From positions 516,195 to 580,194 of the forward strand of contig VXAU01001352.1 of assembly GCA_013399695.1 (NCBI GenBank): DNA of 64,000 bases. The letters run 5' to 3'. Source of the DNA: Formicarius rufipectus. Taxonomy: Eukaryota; Chordata; Aves; Passeriformes; Formicariidae. Below the pieces are notes generated by a model. The model was not told the DNA's origin, did not search any database, and was given only the letters and a program-made list of their open reading frames with translations. Below are positions 1 to 13,667 of the stretch, one piece after another (position 1 is the first letter of the stretch; the number at the start of each line of letters is the position of its first letter). A program made the translations under genes and the position numbers.

Positions 1-3000
1 AAAAAAAAAAAAAAAAAAAAAAAAGGATGGCAGGACTAAACTTTGCCATGTCCTTTGTTTAAAAAGCAGTAATATCACCATAGGGAGAAATTAATATTTG
101 CAGGTGATCTTCTGAAATGACATATACAATGGTCAGTATAAGGTCACGCCCCATCTTTATGTGTGAAATATAAAAATCACATTCACAGGAACACACTGAC
201 ACCAACTCCTGAATTTATCCAGGACTGCATCAGGATTACATGCAGGCTAACTAAGCAGTCCTTCCAGGATTTCAGCATCAGCTTTTAACAAATTTGGAAT
301 TGATCCTTGCAGTAAAAAAAAATAATAAAAATAAAAATTATCCAGTTTACACTTGCAGTCATCACTCACATTCAGCTGAGAGTTCTTCTGTTACCTGAAG
401 CAATATGGAGCTCTGCTTCTGTTATAAGAGGATCTCAGTTTCATATACCCTCTTGCCATCAATTTATAGTGCCTAGCACAGTGACAATTGCAAAGACCTC
501 AGAAACAATACATTCCAAGCCTATATGTTTTTAATTATATTTTCAACTTTCATTTGCTGTTGGCAACTTGACATTATTTTGATTTTGTTGAGGTGAAATA
601 TATGAGTTTCAAATAGAGCTTTGAAATTGATTAGGAATTAATGTGGCAGCATTACAGACACAGTGGATTTACTGCTTTTGCAGCTCTGTGTGAACTCCCA
701 TATGGAAACCTATTGTGATCAGACTCAGAGTGACATGAGCAAAGTGGCTGAGAGGGGAGATAAGAGATCAGAGGAAAGGAGTCAAGTAGGTGAAAGCAGA
801 GTAGGGTCTATCACTGGGAAAAAAAAATTATACCCACCCCAAAAAAGGAAACACCCAGACAGAAGTCACAAGAAAGGTGGGACATGGATGGGTTATGAAA
901 ACAGAAAAAATAAATCAGACCGGCAAAAGCAACAACAACCAAAAAAATAATAAAAAATAAATATAAAAAAAAATAAAGCTTTCGAGGCTAACAGTACATT
1001 CAAAATGTCTTAGAAGAACATTAACAAAATTAAACCTGGAATCACCCCGCTAATCCTGAGCACAGCCCAGCTCCACACTGCAGGCAGTGCTGCTTCTGGG
1101 GCAGGACTTCCAGCTCTTTTTGGGTGCAGGGTTCTTGCTGGCATCAAATGAGATGGAAGTGCCTGGGAGAAGAGAGGGTTCTCCATGGAAATGATACACA
1201 TGTGGCTTCATATCAACCCTCCTGCCTTTCGCCTTCTGTAGGAGCTGCATTGAGGGCACAATTTTTGGCATGTCGTGCACAGTTGTTACCAGTTCAAGCG
1301 CAGCTTTGTCTGCAGAGAAGGCTTGATGGTGAAAAAAGACAGAAAACAGGAGAACAAAAGTCACCTTCACAGTCCACCACTGCCCACTCAGAATTGTGCT
1401 AAAGGAATGAAATAGACCCCCAAGAGATATGTTAACAGTATCTTGTTTAGGGGTCCCCAACATCCTTTTTTACATACTTTCTTCCCGTTTATAGACTTTG
1501 ACTCAGCTTGCTTGTTTCTCTGGATATCACTCACTTTTTGCATTTATTTTATTGGAAGTATGGTTTTGACTTCAAGGTTTTCAAACTAAATGTTTCCCTC
1601 ATCTTCATTTGCACTTCTTGAATCTCACTTTATATATTGAGATATCAGCAAAACTCAAATGTTTAATTAAAAATCAGGTTCCCAACTGATTTGATATCTC
1701 TGGAAAACAAAGAGAACTTCCCAAACACATGGTATCATTTAGGGTGTTCATGACATTTCGACTTTGGGGTGAACTGATGTAACCATAGAGATTAAATCCT
1801 TCCAGCTTCCCAGAGACCTGTGCTCAGAACCAGGTTTGGATTTTGGACTGACCTGGAGCTCTGAAGGGGGCTTTCCACTGCATTCAGGAGCCATCTGCAT
1901 TATTCTTCAACTTTATATCAGAGCAGTGCATCTACTAAGGTCCATTTTGGAGCTGAGAGCAGTGAAAAGGAAAATATTCCACGTAGTTCCAGTTTTAGAT
2001 CTGATTTTGTCTGCAGATCTCTTGTTCATTTAAGTCAATGTGTCTTCAGTGTAAACACTTAGCATAGATGGAAGCAGAACAATTTGGTGGTGCAATTACA
2101 TTGCAAATAACTGGAAGTATCCTGATGTATTTCCAACTTCAAAAATCAGGATCTTTGCTGAGCAGAAGACTTGGAATTATTAAAAAAAGCCTTTTATATG
2201 TTCTCTGTTAGCAATGTGTCCCTAAATATTAAGTAGGATTTATTTTTCAAAGGGCAAAAGAGGAAGTCTCTACTTTAAACAGTTTGATTTTTAATATGAG
2301 TATTTGAATAAACAATTCCAAGCATGTTACTAAGACTGTGTATTGCACTGTAAAACAAGACTTCCAGAAATATTTCCCCCAATACCCAACAGGAAGCATC
2401 ATATTAACATGGTGAGACCTCACATTGCATTTTTAACATTTGTATAAGCAAAGGGTCATATTTACATGTGCACATGCCATTCACAAATTCAAATTAAAGG
2501 CAAATAAATGTTTTAGATTAAGGAGATTAATTTGATGTGTCTCTTAGTTGACACACTTTCTACAGAGGCTAGATCACTGAGACCCAGGAGCTGGGCTCTT
2601 ATCCGAGAAGACAGATGGCAATTTCCTTTTGATAAGAGTTCATTTTTTTAGCAGCAAGGGAGCCCTGAAGTAACCATTTTTCTTGTGGGGAAGGCATCTT
2701 TCAGAAGCCAGATAAATCATTCTAAAATAGACAAACACAGGAACCAAGGAACTAATCAAGGTAAAATGAGCTGAGTTGCAGCCCTGTTCAGAAAGTTTAG
2801 AAGATGCTTTTTGCTTTCATTCTTGGGAACTAGTTCAGAAAGTCAGAGAATTCATATAATTTTTTCAGTGTTCTTTCCCTTTTTATGAGTACCAGTACAA
2901 TTTATGATTGTTAGAGATGCAAAACTTCATGAAGTCAGATGTTTGTTCACAGTATAATTACATCATGTGTGAAAGATTTTCAGATATTTTAAAGACTATA

Positions 3001-3210
3001 TAAACATAAAAGTTACTCATCAGACAAAACCAACGTGCCTCTGTTTAACCAAAATTTGGTTCAGTGTGTGTCTGCTTAAATGTATCTGGAACATTGCAAA
3101 CTTGTGAGTTATAAATGTGCTCAGCCAGGAGCCTACAGGACAAGAGTCTGTGGGCAGTCTGTAAGTACTGACCAGCTGCTAAAGGAGTCAGTCAGCTACA
3201 TTTTGTAGTT

Positions 3211-3242
3211 ATTTAAATATATTAAATATATTTAATATATTT
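3211..3242. repeat. AT-only near-palindromic tract
   Basis: A run built only of A and T with repeated ATATTTAA / TTAAATAT units that can pair with each other. It is probably simple-sequence intronic DNA. No function is claimed. Confidence 0.6.
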
Positions 3243-3589
3243 ACTCTTCTTTTTGGTAAACATGTAAGACAGCCTCAGACATGCTGACACCTTCAATTTA
3301 GTTTACCTTGTAGAATTAGACCCAAGGAGGATCCCTTTCTTCTAGTTCCCTTCCTCTCTTTTCTCTCTGCTGCTAACAGAGCAGAAATGCAATGGCTGGG
3401 GTGGTTTCCACTCACTCTTTGCACGTGTCCTAATGTGCTCTTCATTATTCATGTCTGCAGCAGTTTGGTCCAAGGGTCCTGGGAGTGATGCCTGCTCTTT
3501 ATTTGCTTTGCCACCGCTCTATTCTTTTCCTCTTGTGGCTTGCTCAGGTAGTTTCTCAGACTGGTTCCAGTTTGACCGGCAGCACCTTG

Positions 3590-3725
3590 TTTAGGAAGAT
3601 GCTGTGAGGAATTCTGTGCCCCTCCTGGACCTGTGCCACGTCGAGGCCTCACGAGCACCGTGCCCTTCCAATCTCCTCGGGTCGCGTCGCTTCGCATCGA
3701 GCCGAGTCACGTCGCATCAGCGACA
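3590..3725. other. CpG-dense patch with TCG-type short repeats
   Basis: The surrounding intron is CpG-poor, but about ten CpGs lie within 3677-3723, arranged as degenerate repeats of GTCGC, TTCGC and GTCGCATC. TCGCATC occurs twice, at 3692-3698 and 3712-3718. Further CpGs lie upstream in 3640-3660. It could be a small unmethylated regulatory island or a piece of a young GC-rich mobile element. I could not tell which. Confidence 0.45.
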
Positions 3726-6700
3726 CCCCCATCAGCACCCACTTCTGGGAGAAAACTCAGCATAGGTTTAGACAGCAAATAGCTCAACCACAATAAATGT
3801 ATATAATGAGCAGAATAAGTATCTGTGAGAACCAGATATTTTAAGTGTCTCTGTCAAGTCGACGCTCTCAGATATTCCACTCTCCTTGTCTCCACGCTGT
3901 AGTCTGCACATAAATCTCTGATGTGTGTGCATATACTAAAATGTCTGTCTAAGCAGCCTATTTGGAACTCTTACCATCTACAACCATTTGCAAATGTAGA
4001 TCTGTGCAGTTTTGAAATAACCAGACACTGCTGAATGGGGCTGGATGTACAATTACATTGTATCGTTTGTAGGTTGATCATCACAGCAGTGCACAAAACC
4101 CAAGTGTTGACAGCTTTAATTTGGGATTTGCCTGCTGGGCATGCTTTCAAAGAGTTATGCATGATTAGACTCCATGACAGCCATTTTATTAGACATTTTA
4201 CCCTGATGTTCATTTATAAAAGTTAAATGTTGTAATTATCCCATTACATAAACAAAATGGGAGGGAGGGGAAGGTCAACATTAAAAAAAAAAAAAAAACA
4301 ACAAAACAATCTAACTGATAAGTGACACACTCAGGGTTTCCAAAATGTTTGCTCACAGTATCTCTTTGGATGAAATGGACTTCTCTTGTTTTAATTTACC
4401 TATGTGTTCTCTCTTGTCTTTCTTGGGATATGCATGTTCACAGGGTTTTTGGAAATTTGACTTATTTTTATTTGAGATCCCAAAAGTAAATTAAATTGAC
4501 AGAGCTCAGGCACCCACAGTTGAAATATTTGGCTTCAAGATTCTTTATAAATGCTAAATGGTGATCTTCTTGTTGATTATGACAGGCATTAATTTGGTAC
4601 TCATCGACATGATATCAGGGTGCTTTCATAGGATTAAGCTGAAGGAGTCTTTCTAGTGCCTTTTTTAAAATTCCTTCAGGGACTGAAGATTTCATGTACA
4701 TTCAGGGAGCTATCAACAAGTACAAGATATACCATGTAAATTGAAAACAATTAAGAATATAAGCATTAATACTGCTTAAAGAATTTGCCAGAAGAGTTGC
4801 TCAGGACTTCCAGGGAAAATGCACTTCTGCCTCAATTCATTCACATTTAGAAACCAAGCACAGGGGTATCTGGGTGGGAATGCTCTGCTGCTCTGCCATC
4901 AAGGTCTTGAAAACCCTCAAGTGTTGTTGGTAGATACTGTCTGGAGGAAATACAATGGGGAAGCTCATGGGTCAATGTTGACTGCTTGCCAGTCAGTCCT
5001 GTGGGCAAAACCTACTCAACTTGGGGATAATTAGCTATAATTTATTGCCAATTAAAATAGATTCAGGTAGAGAGAAATGAAGACAAATATTAAAACTTTT
5101 CTCCCCACTCTCCCACACTTGAGCTCATTGCTTCAGCCCTGACTCCTCTGCCCACCTGCAGTGGGACAGGGGACATGTGGAGCTGTGGCCAGTCCATGAG
5201 AGTTCCCCTCTCCTTCTCCTTTCTCTTCAGATTATTCCCCTGCTTTTGTGTGGGCTCTCCACAGATCACAGTTCTCATCAGGAAATATCCATTTGCCCAC
5301 TCTAGGGTCCTTTGGGGGCTACAGTGGGGGTATCTTCTGTGCAGTGGAGCACCTCCTCCTCCTCTCCCTCCTCCTTTCTCTGACCTCGGTGTTCCCTTTG
5401 TTGTGTTCACTCTGGTTTTTAATTCTTTTTGTCTAGAGCTCCCCCACTACCAAAACCTTTCTGTCTACAGCCAATTCAGATGATAATGCTGATCACAGCA
5501 ACAAAGAAGGTACCAGAGTATCCTCAGGAGCCTGTGCTCAGTTTGAAACAGTCTTTCTTCCTTAAGGCCAAGTGACTACAACCCAGAATGTGTCTCATGA
5601 GCCAATGAGAAAAAATGGGAATAAACTCCATAGTATTTTAGTCTGTAATTCTCTCATAAATTAAACATAAATAAAATTCACATAGATTCACAGTTAAAAA
5701 TTCCTACAAAAGCAAATTCCATGCTGACAAAAAATTTCATTTCTTTGACCAACTTTCACTTATTGTGGAGAGAAAAGAAAAATGGCATGTGTTTCTCACT
5801 GAGAGCCATTACTGAATTCTTCCCAGCTTTTAGAGATATTTCTGTTTCCCCATGAAAACATTGGTTTAGCAAACAATCTCAGTAGTAGTGAGTGGTAGTG
5901 GGATGCTCCCTACAGAAAGGATTGTCAGAGAACAGGAGGCTCTCTCAGTCCCTGATCAAATATACTCCTTTTCTACACAAATCTGATCTCTAGAAACTAT
6001 CCAGAAATATGATATATTTTTTTAACATTCCTCCTGAAAAACACCAATGCTCTTTTGCAAAATAGAGTTATGCTTGCTGTTACTCCCAGTATGTCCTTTC
6101 ACTCTCCACTGCTGCTTTCAGACACTGTATTTGCTGCTCCCCCAGTCCTCTAGAAAACACACAAGATCTAAATACTGGCACTATATAAAGTGGCTTCACC
6201 TTTCAGCTTACAGGCTGACTTTTCCATATGATGCTCTGGCATCCTGAAATGTCTTGGATTTTCATCAGTAAAACTGTTTGTTTTTTTCTTTATATTTGCT
6301 GAATGAATGTTATTGTAATGAGTAAAACTGGCTCTTTGATTACCAGACCAAGAGAGTGAAAGTTCAGTATATGCCCTCTACAGAGAAAAGTAAAATTACT
6401 GTGTGGATTATCAAATTGAGTCACATGGCACAGCTTTAGGACATTGTGAGTCGTGCCTCTTTCATTCCCCATCTTTTCCCAGATTAGTTTTATTTGTGTG
6501 AGTTCTGTTTCCTGCACTGGAATGTCTTCTGCTTCTACTGAGTCACTGCAGAACAATTTTCGTATGCTTTACCTTTGAAAGTTCAGCTTTGAGAATTCAG
6601 AAAAATGTACTGCACCTAGTCAGTCATTAGAAGATTCTTGTAAAGTTTGTTTTCTCACATAATCTTGTCATTAGCAGAGGCATCCTTAAGAGGGCTGGCC

Positions 6701-8195
6701 TGTCACTTTAAGCTAAATCACTATTGCCTATAGTTATGGCTGGTGTCTTGAGTGGGAGCAGAAAAGTGGACACTGGAATTGACAGCTCCCAATGTTTCAG
6801 CCTTCAGAATTAAATCATTATTTGAATGCAGAAACAAAATGGGAAGAACCCTTTGTGGGATTTTTCAGAATATATTTCTAATATTTCCAATAAATATTCC
6901 TTTACTGAGGAATAGCATAAACCTCTCAAGGCAGAGATTTTATTTTTAAAATAAAAGGAAGATTCGACAAGTTTCCTTGGTGTGCATACATAATGAAATG
7001 AGGTGTATTTCTCCATCCCCTGTTTTCACAAGGTGTAAAAGTGGTCAGTTTAACAGAGCACAACTTGCAGTCGAGAGCTTCACAGAGCAGTCAAAGAAAA
7101 ATGCATCTTCTCCTTTTTAATCAGACTTATGAATAGATAGGGATGGTTTTATATGCGCTTGGAAGTCTCTCACCCTGTGACTTGGCCCATTCACTGTGCT
7201 TTTTCCTGGAACATGGTGCTATGAAGGCTACCTATGCATATCACAGCCTCTGCCATCATTTTTAATAAGTAGCTTATCTCTGTGATGCAACTAAAAGCAA
7301 TCCTGAGTGTCTCCAGGGTTTGTTGTAATTAAATTTTATTGTTGTATTTTAAAATGTACATTTTTTGAAAACCGGAGCAAGAAAAATGGAAAAGAGATTC
7401 TAGAAGACGATAGTCTGATTTTGAGAAGGTTTTAACCCTGTGTAGTTCCCAGCTCCACAAGGTTACTTGTGTTCCCCAAGAATGCCAGTGCAGCTGTGAA
7501 TGTTGTTTGTTAGCCGATGTCAGGGATTTGTCCAAAGATTATCGTTTATACCTGCAGTCAGATGCTGTGCCGTAATTTGTGGATTACTAATAAGATTGTA
7601 GAAGGCCTTTTGTGAAAGTCTCACACTTTTGCTGCTGTCCCTTCCTTCTCCAAGTATTTACATCTATAATGGAATTACTTCAAGTCCCAGTACTGGCCAT
7701 GAGGTGCTGCGGAAAAAGGCAGGGTTTACCAGGTTCTGATCTGGAGAATAAAGAAATGTCACTGTTTTGAGCAGAAACCCAACAAGTTTACCTCTATTAT
7801 CTGGCAATCCACTGCTATGCTCAGGCACCACCAGCCAAACCACTGGGGAGTGCGCCCAGCTGTGTTTGGGCTCACAGCCTGTGGGCTCAGTGGATTTGTT
7901 TGCAGCCTTCATTTGGGGACTGAGCTTCCCCTTGGTCCTTGTGCTGGCCTTGGCTCTCCTCACAGCTCATCAGGACTCCTATCAAGCATTCATTGCAGCT
8001 TCCACCTCCCCACACACACCCCCTTTGTGTTTAATTTCTGCTTCATTTTCTTGCCATGTGGTGCTGCAGACTGATTTTAGAGATTCATGTAACAATTTTT
8101 TTTCAAAATCAAAATATTTCCTCCAAACAATGTCATCTTTTCTGTCTGGCATTGCTACTAATCTTTATTTGCTTTACAATTTCTAGAGGGATTGG

Positions 8196-8475
8196 ATGTG
8201 CTCAAGGCACCCCTTTAAGCAACACTTTATATCAAGGTTCCATTTATAAATACTTCATGAAGGGCTAATGAATGATTAATAGATGTTTTAATGTATGACC
8301 AATCAATTGTAGGTTTTGCACTGTCCAACAGACAAGTAGGTTTCTTATAAGCATAGATTATAACCATATCTGACATCTTCTATTGATGAGCTTCTAAACA
8401 TCTATAGCATACACACTACTCATATCTGTAACATGCTTAAAACATCTACTAATCACTGATTAATTTTTTATAGCC
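8196..8475. repeat. Possible ancient palindromic repeat relic
   Basis: An AT-rich block holds many related short words (AATGAATGATTAATAGATG, TCTATTGATGAG, AACATCTATAG, AACATCTACTAATCACTGATTAAT) in both orientations. This is the texture of an old non-autonomous DNA transposon or SINE-like palindrome. I recall no family name with certainty. Confidence 0.25.
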
Positions 8476-9769
8476 TATTTTGAAGCAGAGCCTGTCTGTG
8501 AAGTACATCCCTTACCGGTGTCTGTTACTCTCCATTTCCATAGGATTGATAATTTACTCATCATCCAAGGGCTTAAAACTCCTACTAACTTTGGCTCAAA
8601 CCTTAACCTTTGCTGAGCTCCAGCATTTTCATCTCAGTCTAAGAAAAAGTGTCCCAAGACTGTTTTCTCCCTCAAAATCTGGCTGCTGTATCCTACTATT
8701 GTGCATTTTGCAAGTTCTACTATAATGCAGCAATTCTTAGGAGGCAAACACACTTTAAAATATATTGTCAGCCTCTTGAACTCAGTTAGTTTGATTTTTC
8801 TCAAGACAGCTGTCCTGGTGATGATGGTTCCTAACATTTATTTTTTTATATATATTTTTACTGTCATCCCTGTGTGCTTGGTTCAAAGTTTGTCCATTCT
8901 CAAAAAAGGACAGGAAAATACAAACTTCACAATAATCGAGTGGAAAAGCTATATCCCAGAGGACTTTTGGTTCTGGCAGAAGAACACACGTTTCGTATGT
9001 TTGAATTGATAGGGGTGTTCCCCTATTGGGTTCCCATAGTCTCCTAAAGTGAAAGCCATGGCTTTCTATGGAGCACCCAGGTAGAATTGACTGAATCAGC
9101 CAGTACAACTCATTTCCTGAAAATTTATGAGTCCTAAAATCAAACATTCACAGCTGAGAAGCAGCAAGTTGCTTAGTATCAAATTTTGCAAATTAATTTC
9201 TGATTTTCAGTTGATTTCTACCAAACAATCAAGACAGATTCTTCTGCTGTGATTTACCTAGACATTGAGAACAATTCTTGAGAACAATTGTTGAGAGCAA
9301 TTCTTTAATGATAAAAATCAAAAGGATTTGCAGGTTTTTCTTGTTTCTGGGGTCATTAGTGAATCAGTCTCTCTTCTGAATTTCCCCAGGTAAATATTCA
9401 ACTCCCACTCAATTGAAATGCTAATCTTTCACCTATTGTTGTTTACAGCAATAACTGCTATACCTGTGGCATTAGCACATTAACCTAAAGAAACACATCA
9501 AGCATAACTCAATTTTAAAAACAATAAAAAATAAATAAAAAAGGAGAGAATATAAGGTTCAAAAAGATAATTTTACTCTTCAGCACTAACATGGGATTTC
9601 CTCTGCCTTTTTAAAAACTATGCCTTGTCAAAGACCCTCTCAGCCCTACCCAAGCTCTGGGAGCAGCGAGTTTTTGCTGCGATCACACTCCGGTTACCCA
9701 CTCGGCGCTCTGTTTCTGGATTCATGGTGGGCTTTCACCACGGTCTTGTCTTCCTCTCCTTTCTTCCAG

Positions 9770-9916
9770 CTGGTGAACAACCCCCTGGCCAGCCAAGCGG
9801 CGGCGGCGGCGGCGGCAGCAGCCATGGGCTCCATCGCCAGCTCCCAGGCCTTTGGCAGTGCCCTCTCGGGTCTGCAGGGGGTCACAGGGCAGCTCGTCAC
9901 TAATGCACAAGGACAG
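9770..9916 (+). CDS. POU6F2: POU6F2 internal exon A (Ala-tract region)
   Basis: This 147-base exon encodes 49 residues and is phase 0 at both ends. The acceptor is a pyrimidine tract ending TTCTTCCAG, and the donor is CAG|GTGAGT. The product starts LVNNPLASQ and continues with nine alanines (six GCG, two GCA, one GCC), then MGSIASSQAFGSALSGLQG and ends QLVTNAQGQ. This matches the middle of POU6F2 as I know it from mammals. The region is Ala/Gln-rich and low in charge, as expected for an activation or interaction segment of this nuclear factor. It joins the next exon as NAQGQ|IIGT, which completes a motif repeated later in the protein. The pure GCG run is the kind of tract that can vary in length. 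The open frame continues past the donor only into intron. Confidence 0.93.
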
Positions 9917-11219
9917 GTGAGTGGAAGATGGAGCAAACACTGAGCTCTCCTGGCAGGTTGAGCTGGGGGCGGGAGGGAGTTCCGCTCGTGCGGCAGCGAT
10001 TTGGGAGGGCGCCTGTGGGAGATGGATAAATAGTGATTCAGCCGGCAAAGGTAAGAAATGGAAAGTCTGAGGACGGCGAGGAAGTTTGGAACTGTTGGAA
10101 AGTGCTTGCGACCCAAGAGAGGCTGTGGGTTTGTTTTATTTCAATTCAACCCTTTGAAAAGATCACGATAGTGCAATACTTTGGGGGTTTAAAAGTCCGG
10201 CCACCCTGAAATTCTTACAAACACGCCAACTGTCTTCTCCCACTTATGTATGCCTAATGACAGGCAACTGTATTAGAGTGGTGCTTGCTGCATCTTCTTG
10301 CATTTCTGGAGGATTTCTGTATTACTTCATTTCTAAAAACGATATTTAATGTTTTAAGTAAAGAAGCACAAATTGTAATGACGTATCTGGGATGGATTTA
10401 GCTGTGTGGCTTTCTCATTTGCTTATTGACTTACGTTAAGCAGTTTGCAATGAATCTACCAGCCTGTGAATGCAAACTGGGGAGAGTTTTTTGTTTTAAA
10501 AAATATTTTCCAAACAGGAAATTTGAACGATGTTGATGTGTTAGTATGTCTTAGAGAGAGATTTTGCATTATCTGCGTTTTTGAACTGTTTATTTGTTCC
10601 AACTATTTCAGTTTCAGCTTCAGTATGATGCAGAAAGATATGCACCTGAACTCATATATATATATAAATAATTCCTTTGATGCAGCATGCTTAAGTGACC
10701 ACTGTCAGCCTTTATTGCATTTACTAGGACTAAAATTAGCACAATGACTTGTTTCACTGCAACAAATCTGTCAATGTAACTTATGGCTGTACCTGGAAAC
10801 TGAGTCATTTGAATGTCATTATTCTAAATGCTACAAATTGGGCATACAGTGATATCCAGAGTGTTTATGTGGGTGTTAGGCCCTGGAAAATATTTATTGA
10901 AATGGTGCAGCTTGGATGGTATGTGAATCTAAAGTTTAGTTTCTACTTTTACTGTTTACTAGTGGGGAGGAAAAACCTGAAGAGCAGCTTGTTTTCCTGG
11001 TAATTTTCTGTTACCGTGTTAGTTAATTGGAACAGGAGTGATGTGTTTTATTTTGGCCCATTAAAAAATAGAAGTTAACAATCTCTAGGACGACCCCCTC
11101 CTTTTTGTTTTTTAGCATAACACATAAACAAAGATGCTTCCTTAGCTTCACTATCACCATCCAAGTCCCAGGGAAAAAAAAATGCTGACCTTGTTATATT
11201 TACTGGGTGGGTGCAGAAT

Positions 11220-11345
11220 TGTTCCATCACTACCCCGAGGCTTGAACGATGGAGCTTGTCAAAGTGAGGCCTTATCTAATGAATCATCTTATCGCAGGTG
11301 CACACCACACATATTAAAGGAGGATTGTATGAACAATGTGCCCTC
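11220..11345. promoter_or_regulatory. Candidate conserved non-coding element
   Basis: This non-repetitive stretch has more CpGs and denser motifs than its AT-rich surroundings. It contains two GATA-type cores (TTATCT near 11272 and CTTATCG near 11288), an E-box CAGGTG, a TAATGAATCAT homeodomain-like word and a GAACAATG SOX-like word. The grouping suggests an enhancer, but this is inference from motif content only. Confidence 0.3.
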
Positions 11346-13436
11346 TACAATAACCTTTCAATGTCTACTTTAACCCTTGTTTCAATCCCTTTTCATCAAA
11401 GGATCATTTTATGCAGCCAGCTTTAAATGGAGGCTCTCAAAAGCCTATTAAGATTTCTGGAGGGATGGGGTATTGGTTTGGAAGAAAAGTTGGTTATAAT
11501 ACCCATAACTCATAGTCAGATCAGCTCCAACCTAGATGGCTGCTTGTTCCTATCTGTGCTCCAGAAATGGTTCCCACTCACCACTCACGTGAGGCACTTG
11601 ACACCAAAAGATGTTCATTGTAAGAGCTGAAGATAAAATCCCAAACAAGTTTTTTGATAGTTTTTCTTTTACATGTCCTCCACAGAAGGCATAAGACATG
11701 TGTGGCCATTCACTGGATGTTTAAAAAAACTACTACTGTGAAGATATCACTGAATGAAACTATTGATTCCCTCAGGCTAAGTCTTGTTTATTCCAGACAT
11801 AATGTAAACTCCAATAATTCCACAGGTTGCAGAGAAAGGGAAGAGAAAGGAAGAATATTCCCTATTGTTGGATAAAATTACAGCATCCAACTGCTTGTTT
11901 AGTTCTTTAAAATAAGGGTTGTCTTTTTATTACTTCTTTTTATAAATGTTCCTTCGTTTGTATTCAGTACTGCAGACCTTGCCACAACATAGATAAATAT
12001 TGATAATAAATGTGTAATAGAACATCCATTTTTATAATATTCAGCATAAACTCATGTTACTTAGAGCACAATTCTCAGCCTATCTGTCTGAAAACAGGAC
12101 TATTAAGTATAATGAAACTACATTCCAGCAATTAAATTACATTCCTTCAAATTAATAAAATTATAGCACTTAACCAAGAACTTAAAAGGGTTTTTTCAAA
12201 ATTGGGAGCATAACTGAATAGTAATTTGGGACACTCCATTTCTGAATAATCTGCTTGGAGGCCTTAAAGAGCCAGATTTCCATCATTTGTTAAGAATCTG
12301 TCCTTTAAAAATTACCTCTTTCACAGAAACACAAGTGTGACACCCAAAATTTACTCCTGCAAATACAAAGCTGGATGACTTGCTAGAATGTTTCTTTGTG
12401 CAATCTTTGTAATTACATGTGCTTCTGTTACAGAAATTCAGGGCCTATAAATGTCCATCTGTCTAGCTAAATATATGGTGATCCGTAATCCCTGGAGACG
12501 TTAAGTTACAGGTCAAATCCAAGACCCTATGCCAAATTTAGGGAAATGATCTTTTAAATGACATATGGCATGGTTTTAATTCCCAATAGCCAAGGAGTTC
12601 TTGTAATCCCAGTAACAAAATTATATGTATTAACAATAATTTTATAACATATTTGTTATTAATTTAATTATTGAATTCACAGTTATGGGATGTTAATTTA
12701 TTTTTCTTCTTTTGCTCTGGATGTCAATATGAACTGTGACACCAGAGCTTCCCAAGACCATAACCAAGAGATCTAATCCATTGAAATAATATGATTAGAT
12801 CCCCTGATTAATTTGATATAGTGCAGGTAGAGGACTCTAAATCAAATTTTCATTTCCAGAGGCATATTATGAAGAGCTATTGGCCCATGTAACACTGCTT
12901 CCATTCTGTTTGCCCTCAGCACTTTGCAGAAAGCATTTGCAGGGCTGGGCTTTCATACCTTGAATTTAAAGGCCAGTTTAGCAAGTTTGCCAGACTGCCA
13001 GCAGATGCACTGATTTCAAAGAGGAGCTGTTCAACCTGCTCAGCTTCAGCCTGTAGGATCCTGTGCCATTGATGCACTTGGATTCTGCAGAGGATTAATA
13101 ACCTAACATTTCTTTTCTCACGCTGGTTTTGCAAATGAAAGAAAATATCAGGAGTTTTGCGTGGGTTTTACTACATCTATTAAGCCCATGAAATGTGTTC
13201 TTTGGTGGGGTTTGTAATATTTTTAAAGCAAAGGGCCAAAGACACATGGAAGCAAGGTTGCTGCTTCTGGTTCTTTAATTGTCATCAGTGGCATTCATAC
13301 AAGTCTCTCGACTTCAACAGGTTCAAATACATTTTAACTGTGGGTGCTGAGTAAGTTTAGTTTCTTTTCTGGAAAGATGGAATTTGTGTAACAGGAGAAA
13401 AATACATCCTAATTCAGCAATTGCAAAATAAAATTT

Positions 13437-13465
13437 TACCATAAAAAAAAAAAAGAAAAAAAAAG
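13437..13465. repeat. A-rich tract
   Basis: Two A runs separated by a G, following an AATAAAATTTTACC sequence. It resembles the tail of a degenerate retroposed copy, but no body or target-site duplication could be identified. Confidence 0.5.
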
Positions 13466-13667
13466 TAGCATGATAAGAGTTGGCATAATGAAATGTGTTG
13501 TGGTTGAAGAGGGCAATACAGTCTACTTCCTAGAAGATTAATAGGAAAACCTAGGTATTAAGTGAATTAATTAAGATTGCATCAGTATAATCTAAGAATG
13601 CCCCCGAAGGAACTTGGACTTCATTGTGCCCTTCAGGTGTGAAAACTTTCTGTGTAAGAAAAACCTC

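Larger units (their letters stand above)
1..9769 (+). other. POU6F2: POU6F2 upstream intron (3' portion)
   Basis: This stretch lies 5' of the first recognisable exon and is read as the end of an upstream intron. It is AT-rich with stop codons in all frames. It begins with a 24-base A run, and other A-rich patches lie near 310-340 and 930-975. A short CpG-dense island lies at about 3590-3725 and an AT palindromic tract at 3211-3242. The longest open frames here (1050-1463 minus, 7767-8186 plus) have no recognisable domain and I treat them as chance. No exon with both splice signals and POU6F2-like coding potential was seen. Confidence 0.7.

Noticed and set aside
1050..1463. Minus-strand open frame of 137 codons
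   Set aside because: No domain, no splice context and composition like the intron; best explained as chance.
7767..8186. Plus-strand open frame of 139 codons
   Set aside because: Contains no recognisable motif and overlaps equally open frames in other phases; no sign of coding constraint.
9694..10116. Antisense open frame of 140 codons over exon A
   Set aside because: It is a shadow of the GC-rich Ala-tract exon on the opposite strand.
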